Shown: piece by piece, positions 13,591 through 24,420 of the stretch
Numbering within the stretch: position 1 is the stretch's first letter
How the letters are laid out: each line of letters opens with the position of its first letter
NCBI RefSeq assembly: GCF_000376785.1
Contig: NZ_AQXX01000105.1
Coordinates: forward strand, 1-59,549
Direction: 5' to 3'
DNA length: 59,549 nucleotides
DNA from: Hahella ganghwensis DSM 17046
GTDB lineage: Bacteria > Pseudomonadota > Gammaproteobacteria > Pseudomonadales > Oleiphilaceae
Position numbers and translations under genes: made by a program
The notes under the pieces: model-generated
Told to the model about the DNA's origin: nothing
The model's database searches: none
What the model saw: only the letters and a program-made list of their open reading frames with translations

Positions 13591-16044
13591 TCACCATTGA
13601 TATCGCTCATCGCGATAGTTTTCCCGGGCATTGTAATTCTTTAACCCTGTGGACAAGGCTGACTCATCGCCAGTTCCCAGGCCTCCTAAACCGCGAAGCT
13701 GGAATCGAAGGAATATTCCGTGATCCAGCCGACTCTCTTCATTATCCTCATCTTCCAGGTAACTCCGGGCGACCAACTGCACCCGCCAGCAACAATCACT
13801 GTATTCTACACCTGCGAGGGTACCGATGGTACGATGCCGGCGCAGATCAAAAAGCCAGCGTCCCAGCAGGCTGACCGAGTCCGTCACCGGAAACAATGTG
13901 GATATATCAGTCTGTTCAATGTGATCATTGGGATTATTGCTGGTTATCGAATAACGATGACTCAGGTTCAGCAGCTTGCTGTACTCCGCATCATGGAAGG
14001 AAAGCGTGGACGTTCCCTTCTCCGTTCTGGATTCCTGCGCATCCCATAATCCACTGATTTTGATATCCGTATTCTGATTGGGTCGCCACAGCAATTCGCC
14101 GGCATAAGGAGATTCACTCTCGGTCACGCCTCCACTGCCATTGAGATCAACTTCACCGTCTTCGTAATAGAATATCTGTCCGATGCTGGCCCGAAAGACC
14201 TCTATGCCACTATCCATATCATTAAAGCGGGTTGTCACCCCGGCACTTAACCGGTTGTTGTCGCCAACCCGGTCTCCTCCGACGAAACGGTCTTCCTTGA
14301 ACAGACGGGAATAACTGAAAGTGGGCACCGAGGTATCAAAGTCTGGAACGTCGTCCTGTTCACTTTCCGGAGAGTAGACATAGAACAGACGTGGTTCCAG
14401 GCTCTGGTTATAGTCGTGGTCAAACATCTGGACAGTACGGTCGAAGTAGAGCCCACTGTCGATACGGTAGAAAGGAACCGTCCGACTGATATGACTGTCA
14501 TTCCCTTCCGGCTCGTCCTCAAGCAGGTAGTCCGTGTGATCCAGTCGAATACCCGGTTTAAAATATCCCCATACCGGACTCAAATCGAGTTCTATATCCG
14601 GCTGGGTGCGCCAGCGACTACCATTAGTTCGCCTGATTCCAGTGATATTTTCATTATCCCGCCAGAAATAGGTGTATTCCGATTCCACCCCATAGTTGAA
14701 CCACTCACTGCGGTCATTCCAGTCCAGCGTTAGCTGTGGCAACTGATAATAGGGGTAATCGCGCTCAGCAATACCGTCATCTATCGTCTGATACCCAGAG
14801 ACTCTGCTGCGAAAGCTCAGCGTCTCACCTCCGTAGTTCACGTCCCATGATCTTTTGATATGAGAGGTTTCAGCAATCTCGAGAGTGCGGTTGAGATCGT
14901 TGAGATACTCGTTATCCCCCACGGCATTGTAATCAATGGTTGAACGCCAGCCATCCGCTATCCGGTATCGGTTCTCGAAGTCGAGCGCCCAACGATTACC
15001 ATTATTTTCATCCGGAAATTCCTTAAGAAACTCACTATCGTGGTAAAGGTAACCCAGTCTCAATTCCGAATAACTGTCCTTCGTCAGCCAGCGTCCCTCC
15101 ACCTCGTTCAACAACCCTCGGCCATGGATATAACGGGGCGAGTAGGTTGCATCATAATCTGGTGCAAGGTTGAAATAATAAGGAACCCCCAGGCTGATCC
15201 CTCTGCCGGTATTGGAGGTTTCCAGAGTGGGAAACAGAAAACCGCTACGTCGACGGTCGTCTATTGGAAAGGCAAGGTAAGGAAAATACATCACTGGAAC
15301 ATCCAGTATCCGCAAGCGCATATGTTTCGCGTTGCCTTCCCCCTTCTCTCTGTCCAGAACGATCTCGCTGGCAATCAGCGACCAGGCTCGACTATCCGGC
15401 GCACAGGTGGTAAAGCTGCCAGTTTGGATCACCACTTCCTGAGTACCCGAGCTGCTCAGGCCATCGGCTTCGCCCCGGGCATGACGGTCATGCAACACAT
15501 AGGAGGAGTTTTCAAGACTGAAATCGGCGGTGTCGAGATTATAAGAGGCAGATGTACCGTGCACAGCCAGCCCTGGCGCTCGTCCAGTAATATTGCCTTC
15601 TATCCAGGCCTTATTGGTTTGTCGGTCCAGCGTGGCTTTATCCGCTTCCAGCCACCACTCCCCCTGTTGCAGCTCGACATTTCCCCAAAGCTCTATCGTA
15701 CTTTCAGGCTTGGCACTGGCCTTGTCCGCCATGGCTTTAAGCAAAGTGGAGTTCTCTTCTACCCTGTAACCTTCAAATCCATAGGCGGGAGCGACGTATG
15801 TCCCATCACAATAGGGTTCAAGATTAGTCAGATGCGCGCCGGATAACTGTTCTCTGGCCACCCAATCCTGGGATGCCGCTGTGACAACCAACTCTTCCGC
15901 ACCAGCAACTCCAACCGGCAACAGGCATATCCCGGCGCAAGCCTTTAGCAGGGAACGCAGATTACAATAGGTGTCGAGTTCAGATTTAGCCCGGTTATTA
16001 TGTCGTATCATCCATACTGCCTGGTTCAGCTTGTGTTTTATCAT
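13591..16044 (-). CDS. lptD: LptD, LPS export outer-membrane protein
   Basis: 817 residues. A probable signal segment (residues ~30-49, ending GVAGAEE) is followed by an OstA/LptA-like beta-jellyroll (about 105-240) and a large C-terminal beta-barrel. The four cysteines needed for the two long-range disulfides are in place: C79 (EPYCDG), about C213 (TTCAPDS) and the pair CC near 753 (YSDCCWRV). With LptE it inserts lipopolysaccharide into the outer leaflet. The N-terminal extension before the signal peptide is a little long; a second ATG at residue 12 could be used. Confidence 0.95.
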   Translation of the reverse strand: MIKHKLNQAVWMIRHNNRAKSELDTYCNLRSLLKACAGICLLPVGVAGAEELVVTAASQDWVAREQLSGAHLTNLEPYCDGTYVAPAYGFEGYRVEENSTLLKAMADKASAKPESTIELWGNVELQQGEWWLEADKATLDRQTNKAWIEGNITGRAPGLAVHGTSASYNLDTADFSLENSSYVLHDRHARGEADGLSSSGTQEVVIQTGSFTTCAPDSRAWSLIASEIVLDREKGEGNAKHMRLRILDVPVMYFPYLAFPIDDRRRSGFLFPTLETSNTGRGISLGVPYYFNLAPDYDATYSPRYIHGRGLLNEVEGRWLTKDSYSELRLGYLYHDSEFLKEFPDENNGNRWALDFENRYRIADGWRSTIDYNAVGDNEYLNDLNRTLEIAETSHIKRSWDVNYGGETLSFRSRVSGYQTIDDGIAERDYPYYQLPQLTLDWNDRSEWFNYGVESEYTYFWRDNENITGIRRTNGSRWRTQPDIELDLSPVWGYFKPGIRLDHTDYLLEDEPEGNDSHISRTVPFYRIDSGLYFDRTVQMFDHDYNQSLEPRLFYVYSPESEQDDVPDFDTSVPTFSYSRLFKEDRFVGGDRVGDNNRLSAGVTTRFNDMDSGIEVFRASIGQIFYYEDGEVDLNGSGGVTESESPYAGELLWRPNQNTDIKISGLWDAQESRTEKGTSTLSFHDAEYSKLLNLSHRYSITSNNPNDHIEQTDISTLFPVTDSVSLLGRWLFDLRRHRTIGTLAGVEYSDCCWRVQLVARSYLEDEDNEESRLDHGIFLRFQLRGLGGLGTGDESALSTGLKNYNARENYRDERYQW

Positions 16045-16421
16045 TCAGCCCCAGATTCAATGATGTGGCCCTGCCCAGCCCAAAGAGGCCTGACCGAATA
16101 AGAAATTCAAAAAGGAACACATGATACTCATGCACAGGTGCCCAGTACAGCAGCCATATAACAATGACGAGGATTTAACCCGATAGTGGTCAACAACTGC
16201 GAGCCATATTCCCTCCACGCCCCCTGACTCATCCTGTCCATCTCTGATATGCTCGGTGCCTTCCTGATTACACGCTCTGGTTAAAGTCAGGCTAAACTCA
16301 ATAACCATGGCGACAACAATATCCTGGACTGATGATTTTCACATGACCCGGGATCAAGACCTCAGTAACAACAGTCAGTCGTGTGATTTCACAAGGCTCT
16401 GAAATCATCACAGGAGATGCC
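16045..16421. other. Divergent intergenic region between lptD and the patatin gene
   Basis: 377 bases holding the promoters of two divergent genes. I see no RNA gene, terminator or convincing reading frame. The strand-minus frame at 16057-16308 is discussed under rejected items. Promoter elements could not be assigned confidently. Confidence 0.5.
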
Positions 16422-17591
16422 GTGGCAACATCCGACGCCCCTACAAGTTCAAATAAAGCCGCCCTGGTATTAACTGGAGGCGGAGCCAGAGCGGCCTACC
16501 AGGTGGGCGTACTGAAAGCCATCTCAGACCAGTTGCCGGATCTTCACTTCCCTTTTCCCATTATCTGCGGCACCTCTGCAGGCGCGATAAATGCGATAGG
16601 GATCGCCGCCAGCGGCGACATTTTCCGACACAGCGTCGAGCACCTGGAAGAACTCTGGAGTGAACTAAAGACTGACAAAGTTTACCGATCAGATTTTTGG
16701 GGTATGACCAGACGCATGGGGTACTTCATTAAAGCCGCCCTTGGCGGCGAGGAAAGGGAAATGCCGGCATCAATGCTGGATAACAGCCCTCTCCGTGAGT
16801 TTCTCAATTCCCATATAGATTTCAACAAGCTCTCCAGCAATATCAGTGATCGCGAAATTGATGCCGTCTGCGTCACCGCCTGCGGTTACCGAAGCGGCCA
16901 AAGCATCAGTTTTTTTCAAAGCAAAGACCATATCACGGGCTGGCATCTTGGTCAGCGGGTTGGAGTTAAAACGATCATGAACGTGGATCATCTGCTGGCT
17001 TCCTCGGCGATTCCCACAATTTTCCCACCGGTGAGGATCAACCGGGAATACTTCGGGGATGGCGTTGTACGCAATATGGCACCGCTCAGCCCGGCAGTTC
17101 ACCTGGGAAGTGACCGCATTCTATTGATCGGCGTCAGTGCAAACCGTGTCATGGCCCCCGTACGCAAGAAACAGGAAAAGTTTCCTCCCCTGTCGTATAT
17201 CATGGAACACATGCTGAATGGCGCGTTTATCGACGTGATTGAAAACGATGTCGACAAAGCCCTGCTGATCAATCAATTGATCAAAGCCATCCCTCAGGAA
17301 AACCTGGAAAAGTTCGGCATAGATCTGCGCCCTTTGGAAATTCTGAATATCTCCCCCAGCCAGCCGATCGACGAACTGGCCCTTCAACACATTAAGGAAC
17401 TCCCTGCCACCGTGCGCAAGTTTGTTGGTCAGAATAATGAGAATCCGGAAGGTGGCGCCAGTCTGGCCAGCTACCTGCTGTTCGAGGGAGGATTCATGCG
17501 CGACTTGATCAAACTGGGATATATGGATGCTCAGTCCCACGCCCGACAGATTGAAAACTTCTTTCGGCCAGACCTGTCAGCCGAGATTTGA
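16422..17591 (+). CDS. Patatin-like phospholipase
   Basis: About 389 residues. The patatin catalytic features are visible: the glycine-rich oxyanion loop LTGGGARAAYQVGVL, the nucleophile elbow GTSAGA (Ser near residue 57) and the catalytic Asp in the DG motif FGDGVVRN (near 220). A C-terminal ~150 residue part is of the type found in DUF3336-less bacterial patatins. It probably cleaves phospholipid or acyl lipids in the cytoplasm, as there is no signal peptide. I prefer the GTG at 16422 because AGGAG (16412-16416) is five bases upstream; an upstream GTG at 16383 has no ribosome site. Confidence 0.88.
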   Translation: MATSDAPTSSNKAALVLTGGGARAAYQVGVLKAISDQLPDLHFPFPIICGTSAGAINAIGIAASGDIFRHSVEHLEELWSELKTDKVYRSDFWGMTRRMGYFIKAALGGEEREMPASMLDNSPLREFLNSHIDFNKLSSNISDREIDAVCVTACGYRSGQSISFFQSKDHITGWHLGQRVGVKTIMNVDHLLASSAIPTIFPPVRINREYFGDGVVRNMAPLSPAVHLGSDRILLIGVSANRVMAPVRKKQEKFPPLSYIMEHMLNGAFIDVIENDVDKALLINQLIKAIPQENLEKFGIDLRPLEILNISPSQPIDELALQHIKELPATVRKFVGQNNENPEGGASLASYLLFEGGFMRDLIKLGYMDAQSHARQIENFFRPDLSAEI

Positions 17592-17653
17592 AGTGACTAC
17601 AATACGCCCCTGAATCCTATCCATGTATCAATGAATTACAAGGCAGTCCGTCT

Positions 17654-18361
17654 GTGTCCGGCAAACCCAGATTTCAACAGGTCAAAGATTTCCTACTGAG
17701 CGGCATTGAGAATCAGCGCTATCCGGTGGGCAGCCGGATACCAACGGAAATGCAGCTCGCCCAACAATTCAATGTGAGCAGAATGACGGTCCACAAGGCC
17801 ATTCGCGATCTGGTTAATGATGGCCATCTGGTACGTTACCAGGGACAAGGAACCTTTGTGTGCGAATCCAAGCCGACTTCGTCTTTTGCAGATATTCGCA
17901 ATATCGCAGAGGAAATTACAGGTCGCGGACATCAGTACAGCAATCGGATTATCAGACTGGAACAGGTGACAGCCTCGTCTCAGATAGCGACCCAGTTGGG
18001 CATACGAACGGGCTCTGATGTTTTCCACAGCCGTATTGTCCACCTTGAAAACAATATTCCCATCCAGTTGGAGGAACGCTACGTCAACCCAATCTTTGCT
18101 CCGGACTATCTGGCACAGGACTACCAATCAATTACGCCAAACCAATACCTGAGTGAAACCTGCCCAGCCTCTGATGCAGAACACATTATTGAAGCAATTC
18201 TCCCCGACGAGCTGAGCTGCGAACTCCTGGAAATCCCAACCAATGAAGCCTGTCTGCGCGTCCACCGGAGAACCTGGAGCCAGCAGCATCTTATCAGCAG
18301 CGCTTTCCTGACCTACCCGGGCTCACGCTACCGACTGCAATCGGAAAGTCATTTCCGCTGA
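17654..18361 (+). CDS. hutC: HutC, histidine utilisation repressor
   Basis: A 235-residue GntR/HutC-family regulator with an N-terminal winged helix (residues ~8-75; RIPTEMQLAQQFNVSRMTVH followed by KAIRDLVNDG) and a C-terminal UTRA ligand-binding domain, which in relatives binds urocanate. Starts with GTG at 17654. Located directly upstream of hutI on the same strand, with two HutC-type palindromes in the intergenic region, consistent with repression of hutIGUH until urocanate accumulates. Confidence 0.93.
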   Translation: MSGKPRFQQVKDFLLSGIENQRYPVGSRIPTEMQLAQQFNVSRMTVHKAIRDLVNDGHLVRYQGQGTFVCESKPTSSFADIRNIAEEITGRGHQYSNRIIRLEQVTASSQIATQLGIRTGSDVFHSRIVHLENNIPIQLEERYVNPIFAPDYLAQDYQSITPNQYLSETCPASDAEHIIEAILPDELSCELLEIPTNEACLRVHRRTWSQQHLISSAFLTYPGSRYRLQSESHFR

Positions 18362-18415
18362 TCCCACTTTACCCCTGGCGGCCTTGCCTCGTACTTAACT
18401 TTCGCCCCTCATATT

Positions 18416-18425
18416 TGTATATACA
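18416..18425. promoter_or_regulatory. HutC operator, copy 1
   Basis: The perfect palindrome TGTATATACA lies between hutC and hutI. It is the core of the operator known for HutC in pseudomonads. It is 182 bases before its identical partner at 18598. Confidence 0.75.
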
Positions 18426-18597
18426 TTAAAAATTTCAATGTCTCCTCTATGCACTCAATCAGATTCCAGCCTCGTCATCAGACAAAACAACAACCAACCA
18501 TAACAGACTGATTAAAAACACTTTACTGTCTTTATAATTTGAGTCTATGAAAACCCGCCGCTTTCATAGTTGCAGCACACAGTTTTTTACCGTTAAA

Positions 18598-18607
18598 TGT
18601 ATATACA
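18598..18607. promoter_or_regulatory. HutC operator, copy 2
   Basis: A second perfect TGTATATACA (extended AATGTATATACATT) sits 32 bases before the hutI start. Its position between the predicted promoter region and the start codon supports direct repression and also supports the downstream choice of hutI start. Confidence 0.78.
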
Positions 18608-18639
18608 TTTACAACAAAAGCTCAGGAACCTGTATCAAC

Positions 18640-19857
18640 ATGCAATGGTGGATCAACGCAAAACTTGCCACATGCAGCGCGACTCCTCTGCCGGCTGACA
18701 GCTATTACGCAATCGGAGTGTCAGAAGGCTACATACAGCAACTTGTCCCAATGTCAGATTGGTCCGAGATAAAGGCCAATCAGACAGAAGCAAGCGTCAT
18801 GGATGTCAACGGTCGTCTTGTCACCCCCGGGCTGATTGATTGCCACACCCATCTGGTTTTCGCAGGTCATCGTGCAGAAGAGTTTGAAAAGCGGTTAAAC
18901 GGTGTCAGCTACGCCGAAATTTCCCGGCAGGGAGGCGGAATACTCTCGACGGTACGCGCAACGAGATCGGCCTCTTTCGACGAACTGATGGAAAGTTCCA
19001 CCCCCAGATTACTCGCTCTGATGTCAGAAGGTGTGACGACGGTCGAAATCAAATCCGGCTACGGACTTAATCTGGAAACTGAGCTGAAGATGCTCAAAGT
19101 GGCCCGGGCATTGGGAGATAAGTACCCCGTTCGAGTCAAGACCACTCTACTGGCCGCCCATGCATTGCCGGAGGAGTTCAAAGGTCGGTCAGATGACTAT
19201 ATCGACTGGGTATGCCGGGAAGCCATTCCAGCTGCCGCTGGTGAAGGTCTGGCAGATGCCGTTGATGTTTTCTGTGAAAGCATCGCTTTCTCCCCAGAAC
19301 AATGCCAAAAGGTTTTTGAAGCAGCCGTTCATTATGGCCTGCCGATCAAAGGCCACATGGAACAGCTCACTCTTACCGGAGGGTCCAAACTGGCTGCATC
19401 CTATCAGGCACTTTCGGTAGATCACGTGGAATATCTGGATGAGGAAGGCGTCGCTGCCATCGCGGCTTCAGGTACGGTCGCAACAATATTACCTGGTGCA
19501 TTCTATTTCCTCCGTGAACGCCAGTTACCCCCGATAGAATTACTGCGCCGTTACGAAGTCCCGATCGCACTGGCCAGTGATCTGAATCCGGGCTCTTCCC
19601 CACTGGCTTCTCTACGGCTCATGCTCAATATGAGCTCCACACTATTCGGTCTCACCCCACAGGAGAACCTTGTCGGAGTTACCCGCCACGCGGCCAAAGC
19701 GCTGAATGAAGAAAACAGACTTGGGCAGTTGCAGGAAGGATTTGCAGCCGACTTTATCGTCTGGGACCTGCAGCATCCCGCTCAGCTCAGCTACCAGTTT
19801 GGCACTCAGGACCTTTATCAACGTGTGATTCATGGAGCGGTCAGCAATGACTTTTAA
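18640..19857 (+). CDS. hutI: HutI, imidazolonepropionase
   Basis: A 405-residue amidohydrolase for the third step of histidine breakdown, opening imidazolonepropionate to N-formimidoyl-glutamate. Metal and substrate motifs: [16 protein letters not shown] near residue 66, KSGYGL near 147, GHMEQL near 236, ASDLNPGS near 310. I start it at ATG 18640 (AGGA 12-15 bases upstream); the in-frame ATG at 18547 would put a HutC operator inside the coding region. Overlaps hutG by 11 bases. Confidence 0.96.
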   Translation: MQWWINAKLATCSATPLPADSYYAIGVSEGYIQQLVPMSDWSEIKANQTEASVMDVNGRLVTPGLIDCHTHLVFAGHRAEEFEKRLNGVSYAEISRQGGGILSTVRATRSASFDELMESSTPRLLALMSEGVTTVEIKSGYGLNLETELKMLKVARALGDKYPVRVKTTLLAAHALPEEFKGRSDDYIDWVCREAIPAAAGEGLADAVDVFCESIAFSPEQCQKVFEAAVHYGLPIKGHMEQLTLTGGSKLAASYQALSVDHVEYLDEEGVAAIAASGTVATILPGAFYFLRERQLPPIELLRRYEVPIALASDLNPGSSPLASLRLMLNMSSTLFGLTPQENLVGVTRHAAKALNEENRLGQLQEGFAADFIVWDLQHPAQLSYQFGTQDLYQRVIHGAVSNDF

Positions 19858-20938
19858 GTCCAAAACTCAGAACACTCCTTTCAATCAGTCTCTCTGGCAG
19901 GGACGAATCGATACCGCTGACGGCGAAAAAGCCCGCCGCTGGCATCAGATGATTCAACCTTTTGCGGGCAATACCGATGCCGGAGTTACCTTGATTGGCT
20001 ATCCCTGCGACTTGGGTGTTGCTGCCAACAAGGGCCGGACAGGAGCATCCGAGGGCCCTGACCAGCTCCGCCGTGCACTGGCAAAGCTGCCCTGGCATCA
20101 CACCGGCAAAGTATATGATGCGGGCAATATCCAGGTGCAGGCAGGTTTGGCGGAAACCCAACAGCAGTTGGCAGAATGTGTCGCAGATGTTTTGCACCAC
20201 CAGTGCCTGCCACTCGTGATTGGTGGCGGTCACGATGTCGCCTGGGGAAGTTTCCAGGGCCTGCGTGCCTTTATTCTGGAGCAAAGCAGAACAGGCAAAG
20301 CCGATCTACCAAAAATCGGCATTATCAACTTCGATGCTCATTTCGACCTACGCAGCGACAGTGAGGGCCCCAGCTCAGGCACGCCCTTCTACCAGGTTGC
20401 CCGGGACTGTTCAGAACACGGTCTTGAGTTTCACTATGCCGCAGTCGGCATCAGTCGTCTGGCAAACACTCAATCTTTATACGACCGCGCAGACGAATTG
20501 AAGGTTACCTGGATTGCGGACACGGACGCAGGCATTCATCAGATTGCGAATGCCGTTGAGCGCATGAAGGAATTTCTCGACCAGATTGATGCCGTTTACA
20601 TCACGATCGACATGGATGCTTTTCCAGCCTCTGTCGCCCCCGGCGTTAGTGCTCCCGCCCCTCGGGGAATCAGCGTGGAATTGGTGGAGACTCTTCTGCA
20701 ACAGATCAGAAGCAGCCAGATCCCGGTTCTGCTGGCAGAAATAGCCGAGTTCAACCCGTCGTTCGATATTGATGATCATACCGCTAGGCTGGGTGCCAGA
20801 TTGGCCGCCCTCCTGACAGACATACTGGAACATTCCAGAGTTCGTGGTTCGCTGTCCGGTCTCATGACCGAACTTAAGCACAGTACAACCACATCCAATA
20901 ACAACAGCGAAGCTTCTTCGCATACCCAACACGATTGA
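19847..20938 (+). CDS. hutG: HutG, formimidoylglutamase
   Basis: A 363-residue ureohydrolase-fold enzyme that releases glutamate and formamide from N-formimidoyl-glutamate using two manganese ions. The metal ligands lie in [19 protein letters not shown] and [18 protein letters not shown]. The start ATG at 19847 overlaps the 3' end of hutI and has GGAG nine bases upstream. The presence of this hydrolase rather than HutF plus a deformylase points to the four-enzyme pathway. Confidence 0.95.
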   Translation: MTFKSKTQNTPFNQSLWQGRIDTADGEKARRWHQMIQPFAGNTDAGVTLIGYPCDLGVAANKGRTGASEGPDQLRRALAKLPWHHTGKVYDAGNIQVQAGLAETQQQLAECVADVLHHQCLPLVIGGGHDVAWGSFQGLRAFILEQSRTGKADLPKIGIINFDAHFDLRSDSEGPSSGTPFYQVARDCSEHGLEFHYAAVGISRLANTQSLYDRADELKVTWIADTDAGIHQIANAVERMKEFLDQIDAVYITIDMDAFPASVAPGVSAPAPRGISVELVETLLQQIRSSQIPVLLAEIAEFNPSFDIDDHTARLGARLAALLTDILEHSRVRGSLSGLMTELKHSTTTSNNNSEASSHTQHD

Positions 20939-20951
20939 GGAGGTGACGTTC

Positions 20952-22673
20952 ATGTCCGATGCCAAAAACCAACATACAGCAGACCCCCGACAGGATTCAA
21001 GCAGGGTCATCCGTGCACCACATGGTACTGAGCTAAGTGCAAAATCCTGGTTGACTGAAGCTCCACTACGGATGCTGATGAACAATCTGGACCCGGATGT
21101 TGCTGAGCATCCCCAATCTCTGGTGGTTTACGGCGGAATCGGCCGGGCCGCCCGGAACTGGGAGTGTTATGACAAGATTGTCGAAGTCCTGAAACGCCTG
21201 GAAGAGGATGAAACATTGTTGGTCCAGTCCGGTAAGCCCGTCGGCGTTTTCAAAACCCATCCGGATGCGCCTCGTGTATTGATCGCCAACTCTAACCTGG
21301 TTCCTCACTGGGCGAACTGGGATCATTTTAACGAGCTGGATAAAAAAGGCCTGATGATGTACGGCCAGATGACCGCAGGGTCATGGATCTACATAGGCTC
21401 CCAGGGCATCGTTCAGGGCACCTACGAAACATTCGGCGCTGTTGCTCGCCAGCATTTCGACGGCAACGCCAAAGGCAAATGGGTCCTGACTGGCGGGCTT
21501 GGTGGTATGGGTGGTGCCCAACCTCTCGCGGCAACGATGGCAGGCTTTTCCATGCTCGCAGTGGACTGTGACCAGACCCGTATCGAATTCCGCCTGCGTA
21601 CCCGTTACCTGGACAAACAAGCCAAAGATCTGGACGAAGCATTGACCATGATTCACCAGGCTCAGGACAACGGGGAGGCGGTCTCCATTGGCTTATGCGC
21701 CAACGCTGCGGATATTTTCGCAGAACTGGCCAGCCGTGGAGTAGTACCCGACGTTGTCACAGATCAGACCTCTGCCCACGACCCATTAAACGGTTACCTG
21801 CCCCAGGGTTGGACAATGGAGTACGCAGCGGAACAACGCCACAAAAACCCTCAGGCGGTCGTATCTGCCGCAAAAAAATCCATGGCTGTACAGGTTCAAG
21901 CCATGCTGGACCTGCAAAAAGCCGGTGCCGCAACACTGGACTATGGTAACAACATTCGCCAGATGGCATTGGAAGAAGGCGTCAGCAATGCCTTTGACTT
22001 CCCAGGGTTTGTGCCAGCCTATATTCGTCCGTTGTTCTGCCAGGGTATTGGCCCATTCCGCTGGGCGGCGTTGTCCGGCGACCCTGAAGATATTTATAAG
22101 ACCGATGCCAAAGTGAAGGAACTGATCCCAGACGACCCTCACCTGCATCAATGGCTGGATATGGCCAAAGAACGTATTGCCTTCCAGGGTCTGCCTGCCC
22201 GTATTTGCTGGGTTGGACTGAAAGATCGTGCGCGCCTGGGTCTGGCGTTCAATGAGATGGTGCGTAACGGCGAGCTTAAGGCGCCAGTCGTCATCGGACG
22301 CGACCATCTGGATTCAGGCTCCGTCGCCAGCCCCAACCGCGAAACAGAAAGCATGTTGGACGGTTCTGACGCTGTATCCGACTGGCCACTTCTAAATGCC
22401 ATGCTGAACGTTGCCGGTGGTGCAACCTGGGTGTCCCTCCACCATGGCGGTGGTGTTGGCATGGGCTTCAGTCAGCACTCTGGTGTGGTCATTGTCTGTG
22501 ACGGTACTGACGCGGCTGAACAACGTATTGCCCGCGTACTGAGAAACGATCCGGGCACTGGCGTCATGCGTCATGCAGATGCCGGTTATGATATCGCCTG
22601 GGATTGCGCCAAAGAAAACAGTCTTGACCTTCCTATGCTGGACACAGCTGATGACAAAGCAGGAGATGTCTGA
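20952..22673 (+). CDS. hutU: HutU, urocanate hydratase
   Basis: A 573-residue NAD-dependent hydratase converting urocanate to imidazolonepropionate. The NAD-binding stretch [12 protein letters not shown] is near residue 180, and the family signature around the catalytic cysteine ([18 protein letters not shown]) is near 360. Start at ATG 20952 with the very strong ribosome site GAGGAGGTGA. Ends one base before the hutH start. Confidence 0.97.
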   Translation: MSDAKNQHTADPRQDSSRVIRAPHGTELSAKSWLTEAPLRMLMNNLDPDVAEHPQSLVVYGGIGRAARNWECYDKIVEVLKRLEEDETLLVQSGKPVGVFKTHPDAPRVLIANSNLVPHWANWDHFNELDKKGLMMYGQMTAGSWIYIGSQGIVQGTYETFGAVARQHFDGNAKGKWVLTGGLGGMGGAQPLAATMAGFSMLAVDCDQTRIEFRLRTRYLDKQAKDLDEALTMIHQAQDNGEAVSIGLCANAADIFAELASRGVVPDVVTDQTSAHDPLNGYLPQGWTMEYAAEQRHKNPQAVVSAAKKSMAVQVQAMLDLQKAGAATLDYGNNIRQMALEEGVSNAFDFPGFVPAYIRPLFCQGIGPFRWAALSGDPEDIYKTDAKVKELIPDDPHLHQWLDMAKERIAFQGLPARICWVGLKDRARLGLAFNEMVRNGELKAPVVIGRDHLDSGSVASPNRETESMLDGSDAVSDWPLLNAMLNVAGGATWVSLHHGGGVGMGFSQHSGVVIVCDGTDAAEQRIARVLRNDPGTGVMRHADAGYDIAWDCAKENSLDLPMLDTADDKAGDV

Positions 22674-22674
22674 A

Positions 22675-24213
22675 ATGAGTTACCCTATTGAATTGAATCC
22701 CGGGCAACTGACCCTGGCCGACCTGCGCCGTATCAGTCGTGAACCAGTCACCTTGTCATTGTCTGATGACACCTATGCCAACATGGAAAAGTCGGCTGAC
22801 ACCGTCAGCCGCGTGATGAAAGAAGGTCGCGTGGTCTACGGTATCAATACCGGCTTCGGACTACTCGCCAATACCCGAATAGCCGAGGATGAACTGGAAA
22901 CGCTGCAACGCTCCATTGTGTTGTCACATGCTGCCGGTACCGGTGAGTTCATGAATGACAATACAGTCCGTCTGATGATGGCACTAAAGATTAATGGCCT
23001 GGCACGCGGTTTCTCGGGTGTCCGCCGGGTGGTGGTCGACGCCCTGATCGCACTGGTCAACAAAGGGGTCTATCCGATTGTTCCCAAGAAGGGTTCTGTT
23101 GGTGCTTCAGGAGACCTGGCACCTTTGGCTCATATGAGCTGCGTCCTTCTGGGTGAAGGGCAAGCCCGCTACGAAGGCGACATTATCGATGCCCATACGG
23201 CCCTTGATATTGCGGGCCTGCAGCCTTTAACTCTGGCCCCCAAAGAGGGACTGGCATTGCTTAACGGCACACAGGCCTCAACGGCATTTGCTCTTGAAGG
23301 TCTTTTCCACGCCGAAGATCTATTCGCCGCAGGTGCGGTTACAGGAGCATTGACCGTTGAAGCGGCACTTGGCAGCCGAGTGCCGTTTGACGCAAGAATT
23401 CACGAAGTGAGAGGACAGCCTGGTCAGATTCAGGTGGCCGCTCTTTACCGCCACCTGCTGGAAGACACGTCAGAGATTGCCCGTAGCCACACCAACTGCG
23501 GCAAGGTACAGGATCCTTACTCACTCCGCTGCCAACCTCAGGTGATGGGCGCCTGTCTCGATCAAATCAAGCACGCCGCTGGTGTTCTGGAGATTGAAGC
23601 CAACGCGGTATCAGACAACCCACTGGTATTCGCGGATGAGAATGAAATCCTGTCCGGAGGTAATTTCCATGCTGAACCGGTGGCCATGGTCGCAGACAAT
23701 CTGGCACTGGCCATTGCAGAAATCGGCTCCTTGTCTGAACGCCGTATGGCACTGCTGATCGACAGTAACATGTCGAAGCTTCCACCATTTCTGGTAGAGA
23801 ATGGCGGCGTCAATTCAGGCTTCATGATTGCACAGGTCACCAGCGCGGCACTGGCCAGTGAAAACAAGAGTCTGGCTCATCCCGCCAGCGTCGACAGTCT
23901 GCCCACATCCGCCAACCAGGAAGACCATGTCTCCATGGCAACCTATGCCGGAAGACGTCTGCATGATATGGCTGACAACACCCGTGGCATCCTGGCTATC
24001 GAGATCCTGGCTGCAGCACAGGGACTGGATTTCCGTAACCCTCTGAAATCATCACCACTGGTTGAGCAGGCCCGGAAAGCTGTACGTGGCGTTGTCCCGT
24101 TCTATGATCATGACCGTTATTTTGGTCCTGACATCGAGAGAGCCAAAGAGTTGCTGGCATCCGCCCATCTGAACAGCTGGATGCCCAAAGAGCTTTTACC
24201 AAGTTCTCGCTAA
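22675..24213 (+). CDS. hutH: HutH, histidine ammonia-lyase
   Basis: A 512-residue lyase catalysing the first step, histidine to urocanate plus ammonia. The Ala-Ser-Gly triad that cyclises to the MIO cofactor is intact ([15 protein letters not shown], near residue 143). The active-site tyrosine segment YGINTGFG lies near 55. Start at ATG 22675 with AGGAG nine bases upstream. Last gene of the hut operon, followed by a terminator. Confidence 0.97.
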   Translation: MSYPIELNPGQLTLADLRRISREPVTLSLSDDTYANMEKSADTVSRVMKEGRVVYGINTGFGLLANTRIAEDELETLQRSIVLSHAAGTGEFMNDNTVRLMMALKINGLARGFSGVRRVVVDALIALVNKGVYPIVPKKGSVGASGDLAPLAHMSCVLLGEGQARYEGDIIDAHTALDIAGLQPLTLAPKEGLALLNGTQASTAFALEGLFHAEDLFAAGAVTGALTVEAALGSRVPFDARIHEVRGQPGQIQVAALYRHLLEDTSEIARSHTNCGKVQDPYSLRCQPQVMGACLDQIKHAAGVLEIEANAVSDNPLVFADENEILSGGNFHAEPVAMVADNLALAIAEIGSLSERRMALLIDSNMSKLPPFLVENGGVNSGFMIAQVTSAALASENKSLAHPASVDSLPTSANQEDHVSMATYAGRRLHDMADNTRGILAIEILAAAQGLDFRNPLKSSPLVEQARKAVRGVVPFYDHDRYFGPDIERAKELLASAHLNSWMPKELLPSSR

Positions 24214-24258
24214 CTGAACTGGTCAGAGCTGAAAGCAGCTTGGATTGATACGACCGCG

Positions 24259-24290
24259 AAAGGGTGAGTCTTTGATTCGCCCTTTTTTTT
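24259..24290 (+). terminator. Terminator of the hut operon
   Basis: AAAGGGTGA pairs with TCGCCCTTT (one G-U) around a short loop and is followed by eight T. It lies 45 bases after the hutH stop and gives a clean end to hutIGUH. Confidence 0.85.
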
Positions 24291-24420
24291 ACTTCCACTC
24301 ACAGAAATCTGTCAAATGGTAGGTCTCTATCACCCGTCGTAGCCCCGTAACCTGATCGGCTTATAATTCAGACCACAATTATTTCAAGCCACTATTAATT
24401 CAAACCACTATTCGCACAGC

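Noticed and set aside
16057-16308. 83-codon frame on the minus strand upstream of lptD
   Set aside because: No recognisable product, no ribosome site, and it occupies the expected divergent promoter region.
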